DNA of 64,000 nt from Bactrocera neohumeralis (taxonomy: Eukaryota; Arthropoda; Insecta; Diptera; Tephritidae), in contig NC_065920.1 of the NCBI RefSeq assembly GCF_024586455.1, forward strand, positions 78,112,215 through 78,176,214. Direction: 5' to 3'. The notes under the pieces are model-generated. The model was not told the DNA's origin and did not search any database. It saw only the letters and a list, made by a program, of their open reading frames with translations. Below are positions 58,847 through 64,000 of this stretch, piece after piece (positions within the stretch are counted from its first letter, which is position 1; every line of letters starts with the position of its first letter). The translations under genes and the position numbers were made by a program.

Positions 58847-59625
58847 ATTGCCAAATGCTTTGACTCGTTGAGGGTGTGAGGGACTTTTTAGTAAAAAGGC
58901 AGCAGACTTACATATGTACATCTAGAAATTACGGTTAATTAGTTGAGAATTTAAAAAAAACGGCCATCATTGCTCGAAAAATTTACATTAAAAAATTGCG
59001 CGGAAATATGAATTGAAGTGAAATGAGACAGAGACTATGGTATTCTCTGGCTCTTTCTCAGTTCTGCTTTTCCAAATGTATAATTTAGTTTTTAGTTTGT
59101 GATAAAAATTTCGAATTAAATGGCGGCGACGAATGGATATCGGCGCAACAGCGAAAAGTGCGAGGAGACTGTCAAAAGTGGCACGTATTTGAAGTAAAAT
59201 GGGCAGACAACTCGGCATACGATTGGAGGGTGTGGAACTTACATAAGTTAAGCGTGAATTGGAAGGAATGTCGAGACAAAAAGAGTCGAATGAAATGTAA
59301 ATAGTAGACGAGAATATTTTGGCTCTTCTCTGACTCTAAACATTTTCTTTCATTTACTACGAAGTCCACAAGCTTGCCTGCCACACCTACATTTTTTTAT
59401 AAAAGCACAGATTCGTAGTTTGCAACGTTTACTTCCAGATACACTTAAGAAATTTCATAATTTTGCACAGTGTCTTTACTGAAACTTTTTGCAAGCGTTT
59501 CATATCGAATTTTGTCTCCATCAATCATATCTTCTGTAGAAATGAACAAAATGGTATGAACTTTGTTTTTGTACGAATTATTAATTTGTATATAATTTAA
59601 TTATGTAAATAAAATGACGACAGAA
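58847..59625 (+). other. probable 3' UTR of gene B with AATAAA at 59608-59613
   Basis: Non-coding after TAA (58844-58846). ATTAAA at 58987 and AATAAA at 59608 are candidate polyadenylation signals; which is used cannot be told from sequence. Confidence 0.4.
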
Positions 59626-60194
59626 CATTATCGAAGAATATATAAGAGAAATTGTTGTATTATTTTTAATGGCTTCAAAAAGGAGTACTGCATTAAGCAA
59701 TCTAAGTGTGATCCAAGAGATATCAGCGATCTAACATAAACTAATCGAAGCGGTTTCCCCAAACTCCCTCACTGGATCCCTTAGGATCGGTTTTGGTAGT
59801 CCAGCTTTAGCCAAGTTACCGCGGAGCCCAGCTATTCGATAGTAGAACACACGAGGAGAGAGCACTAACCCGTTTCCATTCAACCGATATCGAGGATAGG
59901 ATGACCTTCCTTATCAGCTCATCAACTTAAAGCCAAAGAATATACCCCGCCTTCAACCTTCCCTTCAAGCTTCGGCGCTCACTGTCCCTCACCTCCAACG
60001 ACGTCTATCCACCCATGTCTTTCTCGCAGGTATCTGGGCAGAGAAAAAAGCCGCTAGAATTTTGTTTTGCGATACCATAAACAAGAGATCCGGTATAAAG
60101 TCAAAGCTAATGCGGATTTCGAATGTTGACACATATATTCATTTAGTAGCCAAGATTCCCTGAGTTGCATATCAACTCTCGCGCTTTTTTGAGA
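59626..60194. other. intergenic, nothing recognised
   Basis: Less AT-rich than its surroundings and may be decayed transposon, but no motif could be named. Confidence 0.4.
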
Positions 60195-60775
60195 CCCAGC
60201 ATTCATTATTGGATAATATTCGATCGAATAGACCATGTCCAGCGCGCAGTGTACACGAAGACCGTGGATAGTCGATTCGGCATCGATCGCAGCAACTCAG
60301 ACTGACATATGGAACGACATGGCGCATTTTACGATGAGATCTTAAATTGAAAGCATAAAACAATGTATTTTGCAGGAACTGAAGTCACTCGACCTTCCCA
60401 AGCGATATCGCATCGCTCTATGGGCTCTTGAAAAGTTCAAGGAAGATCCAATACTCTGGCTCAATAGTTATGTAAGCAAGCAAAACTGCCTCATTTGAAG
60501 CGAAAAGAAGCCTGGAGAGATTCAAGAGGAAAAACAACGGTTTGGCGTGTTTTGTGGTTCGGTGGAATCATCGGTCCATGTTTATTCAAAAATGCTGTCA
60601 GTGAGAACGTAACCGTCAATGACGACTTTTTTCACGTCTTGATAACCGACTATTTGATGCCTAATTTGGTTTCAACAAAACGGCGTCACTTCCCACATAT
60701 CGCATCAATCAATGAACTTATTGAGAGAACACTTCAGTGAGCAAATAATTTCACGTTTCACGTGAAAAAAGTTTA
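60195..60775 (+). pseudogene. Tc3/mariner-like transposase remnant
   Basis: The + strand encodes, with shifts, RHRSQQLRLTYGTTWRILRD, LKSLDLPKRYRIALWALEKF, NSYVSKQNCLI, TTVWRVLWFGGIIGPCLFKN, NVTVNDDFFHVLITDYLMP, WFQQNGVTSHI and LLREHFSEQIISRF. This is the order of a widespread insect transposase family (HTH, WALEK, NGYVNKQN, TVWCG..GGIIGPYFF, WFQQDGATCH). The WFQQD catalytic Asp is replaced by Asn. The C-terminal part is missing; another transposase begins immediately after. Confidence 0.72.
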
Positions 60776-60799
60776 TGGTGATCAGTGCCTATCCCGTAG

Positions 60800-61198
60800 T
60801 AATATGCATGAGTAGTTTAAGCGATCCCAAGGTATTGTACACCGAGAGTTCGTCCCACCTGGCCAAACGATTAATGCTGTGTTTTACCTTGGTGTTATGA
60901 AGCGTCTTTTGTCACACATTCGTCGTGCTCGACCACAATACCGTGAGGCAGGGTCCTGGCGCCTGTTGCACGATAATGTGCCGTGTCATCGGTCGACGCT
61001 TGTCGAAAACTTTGGAAACTATTTGGAAAACTTCATTTGCCCATGAAAGGACACTGGTTTCAGGACATTTCAGCTATCCAAAAGGCGACGACCGATATTC
61101 TCAGGAGCATTCCGAAAAATTATCTTAAACACTCATTTGAAATGCTAATTGACCGGGATAAACGCTGCATCGAAGCACAAGGAAACTACTTTGAATAA
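60800..61198 (+). pseudogene. mariner-like transposase C-terminal third
   Basis: Encodes REFVPPGQTINAVFYLGVMK, RLLSHIRRARPQYREAGSW, RLLHDNVPCHRSTLVENF (HDN carries the second catalytic Asp), GKLHLPMKGHWFQDISAIQK, ATTDILRSIPKN, FEMLIDRDKRCIEAQGNYFE and stop. The frame changes between the HDN block and GKLHLP, and the PPYSPDLAP segment with the third Asp is deleted. The C-terminal end is well preserved. Confidence 0.78.
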
Positions 61199-61250
61199 AA
61201 AAAATATAACTTTTGAAAAATATTAATTTTTTGTTGTTTTTTTAACAGTC

Positions 61251-61310
61251 CTGTTTCTTTTGCGACAGACCTTTTATTTAAAAAGTTCTGTTTCTTTTGC
61301 GACAGACCTT
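61251..61310. repeat. two identical 23-bp direct repeats, likely duplicated mariner end
   Basis: A 23-bp sequence (CTGTTTCTTTTGCGACAGAC followed by CTT) occurs at 61251-61273 and again at 61288-61310, a 37-bp period. It lies just after the transposase fragment that ends at 61198, where the 3' terminal repeat would be expected. Confidence 0.7.
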
Positions 61311-62285
61311 GTATATTCATATTATAATTTCTTGTCTCGGCGTAAAGCTTTCATAAGTGTATAAAACATCAATAATTCTTATGAAATCAACGCAGCTCAA
61401 GCCTACAGCTTTTCAAAGCTTCAAATGCACAAGTGGTCGACGCTGGCAACAAAATTTATTTCTCAAAAGCCTGCTAAATTTCTGACTATAGTAGTACAAC
61501 TATTCAGTACAAATAAATAATTGTTACTTTTCCAAATATTTATTAAGTCGGTATTTGCAATGGGAAATTATTCCGAAACTATTTTCTGAATTAAACTTTG
61601 CGGGTATGCAAAAAATAATTCGCAATTATTTTTCTTACATTGATCGCTGATACTCAGAAAGCATTTTACTTGGCGGGCCTTATTCCAAAGCGCAAATTTT
61701 CACAGCAAGCCTAAAAGTATGCACAGGCAGCATAACTGATTAAGAAAACAAGTACAGTATGGTGCAAAGAGCGAGCTTTAAGTCGTACTTAATTTTACAT
61801 TAAACCGGATATCCCCAGAAAGCTAGCAAATGTGGGTTTATTTGTATTTCCTTTAGTCAGCTTTGAACATGTCTTTTAATTAAGGTATTACATACAACTA
61901 AACTGGAAACCGTTGCAGTTCAAGGGTTGTCTTAAAGAGCTGTGCTTTTATTTTGGTGTGTAAAATATGTATAAGAGGAAGTTTAATGTTTGACTATTTT
62001 TATGTCTGCCGGAAGTCACGGACTCATTTGATTACATACTCTTTGGAAAAATTATAAATCACATGGCTTAATTTAAAGTTGAGTATGTTTTAAACAAAGC
62101 AATGTGCTTTATTGTAAATATAAACAAACTCTGAAAAAGTTGAGCTATATATTACTTAAACTATAATATAGTCGAACTACAAAGGCAATTGTCATAAAAT
62201 AAAATAAAAAATATTTAAACAATAAAGGAATCAAAATGCAATACATGGAAGTATCGTTAGCCGCTTGGAGCAAAAAAATATTTAC
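61311..62285. other. intergenic, nothing recognised
   Basis: Ordinary AT-rich non-coding sequence. Confidence 0.5.
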
Positions 62286-62480
62286 ATATTGGTTAGTCCA
62301 AAAAGTCTTTTCGTATTTTGTCAATAGATGTTGTTACAGTAGTATATCTACAGTGGTGCCAAACACATTGTGTCATACCATATGGTGTTGGAAGAATGAG
62401 ATTTTAAGCTTCACTTAACTAAAAAAAATAATTAAATTCGGGGAAGTTGAAAAAAGTTAGAGCTGTTCAAAAATAGATGA
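62286..62480 (+). mobile_element. mellifera-type mariner, 5' end only
   Basis: Starts TTGGTTAGTCCAAAAAGTCT and continues through the 5' leader of the family (CACATTGTGTCATACCATAT, ATTCGGGGAAGTTGAAAAAA) up to GCTGTTCAAAAATAGATGA, where the start codon and all coding sequence are lost. Confidence 0.8.
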
Positions 62481-63520
62481 TAGCTACTGAGTTGAGCCAT
62501 AAATTAGACGAAACTCACTACTTATGCAACTTTTCACACTCAACAGCAAAAGTTAGTGCAATATGTATACATAGTATAGTTCGAATATAGTTACAGAATG
62601 CAAGTTGGTTCACAAATAATTTATTCAGCGCCAGAAAAACACAAAAACCAAAACCAAAACATACTTGGCAGTTCAATGTTTCACTCGTTGTGAGCCTTCA
62701 CAATGCTTGCTTCGGCGCAATAAATATTTTTTAAAGCAACAAGTGCAATTAAAATGCAATAAATATGTGTAATTATGCATGAATTCTTTTGTAATGTTAT
62801 TTCAAGTATTATTTTTTGTTTGGAAGTCTCCGTATAGACGCAAATTTATGTACAACTACATACATACATAAATGTCGTCATAAATAATGTATATGTATGT
62901 AATAAGGAAGTACATGACTGAAGTCAGGGCTGCGCGGGCGATGGAATTGAATGATTGATTGGTAAATGGCTGTTGCTTAGTTCAGCTAGCGCCTTTGTAT
63001 GCCGCACTTACGCATGCGTCGGATTTTCTTTCAACTTTTGGGCATGGTTGCGTGTAGTATTTGAATTATATATATATATGAAAGCAACTGGTACTAATTA
63101 TCAAGACATGTAAATATTAAATATATGATTAAAATTGAAAAAAGTGAAAAATTCTTGAACATTTTCTCATATTAAAATGAAGGATACTATAAATTTCTTA
63201 GCAACCTACTTAATAACTGATGAAATCTTACTCAGACTGGTCCATTTAAACTGCACCAAATCGACAAAATTTGTCTGCCAAATCGTGTGAAGTCTGATTT
63301 GCATATCTCAATAACTCTATGTTGGGAAGCTTTTTCTTTACGAAGAGAAAATTTTATATTGCCGATTTTGAAATTGTGTGTTTTCCATGGAATCCCGAAC
63401 ACAAATCGTCGAAAATATTTAAGAAGTATTTTGGGTAATCTACTTTATCACGAACACAGATATTGGACCCATACAAAGCATTCAGTGAAGGTTGCAAGTC
63501 ATTAATACATAAGTTAAACT
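62481..63520. other. intergenic, nothing recognised
   Basis: AT-rich, with TACATACATACATA near 62858. The part from about 63230 may include the degraded N-terminal region of the next transposase, but no clear match could be made. Confidence 0.45.
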
Positions 63521-63524
63521 CGAA

Positions 63525-63830
63525 AATGTTAAAGGAACAGTGCTTGAAAATCATCGTGTTGTCATCAGAGAGATTGCAGAGGATTTCCACATATCTTTCG
63601 GATCGACTTAACACATTTTGGTTACTATTTTGGGTATAAAACGTGCCATAACTAAACTCACATCAAAAGTTTTGAATCTTTTGCAAAAACGACGCCAAGT
63701 AGAGGTCGCAAACGAGATGCTTGATAACGTAGCTGAGAGCCCTACAGTCATCAAATGCATCTTTACTGGAGACGAGACGTTGATGACGTCGAAACAGTCT
63801 ACCAATCTAGGGCATGAATGCCCACCCTAG
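63525..63830 (+). pseudogene. mariner-like transposase fragment
   Basis: Encodes VKGTVLENHRVVIREIAEDF and HISFGSTQHI, then LGIKRAITKLTSKVLNLLQK, RRQVEVANEMLDNVAESPTV and IKCIFTGDET, i.e. the second HTH, linker and first catalytic-Asp motif (TGDE) of the family also seen at 12 kb. The frame is lost soon after. Confidence 0.72.
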
Positions 63831-64000
63831 AATGAGTCGATACGAAAAAAAAACAAAATTTACTGAAGGTCATCCCAGTTTGAAAGCTTGCTATTACAAG
63901 TTTATGTATAATTGGGTTAAACATTGTCACGATTGTATCGGCTAAAAAGGAAGTTATTTTGAATTTTTTTGCCAATCCGGGTCAAATTTTATCAGATAGT

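Noticed and set aside
57779..58921. 380-codon open frame antisense to gene B
   Set aside because: By-product of the Val/Pro and Gly repeats; Trp/His/Leu-rich nonsense-like composition with no family features.

Overview
This is insect nuclear DNA, most likely from a higher dipteran and plausibly a tephritid fruit fly. The sequence is AT-rich, with CA/GTT/CTG microsatellites and a GT-AG intron that splits a signal peptide after four codons. It also carries dense remnants of Tc1/mariner, piggyBac, Helitron and RNase-H-bearing non-LTR elements. The species call is an inference; the sequence itself only supports 'fly-like insect'.

Only two host protein genes can be supported. They are paralogues on the + strand, about 54 kb apart. 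Gene A (exon 2 at 2186-3424; exon 1 not found, probably left of the window) and gene B (exon 1 at 54142-54375, exon 2 at 57578-58846) both encode secreted proteins rich in Pro, Val and Tyr. Each has, in order, a signal peptide, a short Lys/Ala/Glu-rich propeptide-like stretch ending in Lys-Arg-Gly, a Gly/His/Tyr-rich block, a long array of VPVPQPY / PYPVEK / VDRPYPV repeats, and a Gly/His-rich tail ending in His-Lys-Lys-Lys. This design matches the Vajk-type cuticular proteins known from the Drosophila Nimrod gene cluster; no Nimrod gene is visible here. Both probably supply structural material to cuticle. The order and spacing of the central repeats is the same in the two proteins.

The 50 kb between the genes is a transposon graveyard. 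From left to right it holds: a mini-mariner (1.8 kb); a Jockey-like tail with poly-A (5.3-5.8 kb); several mariner pieces (6.3-8.6 and 12 kb); five non-LTR remnants (15.9-17.1, 19.2-19.6, 20.0-20.5, 22.0-23.4 and, weakly, 41-42 kb); a diverged ~150-bp repeat family in three places (13.7, 25.3-26.4, 52.2 kb); an internally deleted mariner with a partly readable transposase (25.4-26.2 kb); members of one mellifera-type mariner family (6.6, 26.4, 29.6-30.9, 43.3, 45.1-46.3, 51.7, 62.3 kb); a 1.4-kb A/T repeat desert (33-34.4 kb); a piggyBac 3' fragment between direct repeats (36.2-37.5 kb); a Helitron with intact ends (38.1-39.0 kb); a TTAA-flanked piggyBac deletion derivative (48.7-49.5 kb); and a 159-bp TTAA-flanked foldback MITE (50.3 kb). 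Right of gene B lie three more decayed mariner-type transposases (60.2-61.3 and 63.5 kb).

Nothing looks like an intact autonomous mobile element. No rRNA, tRNA, CRISPR or bacterial feature was seen. Most of the remaining sequence is ordinary AT-rich non-coding DNA.
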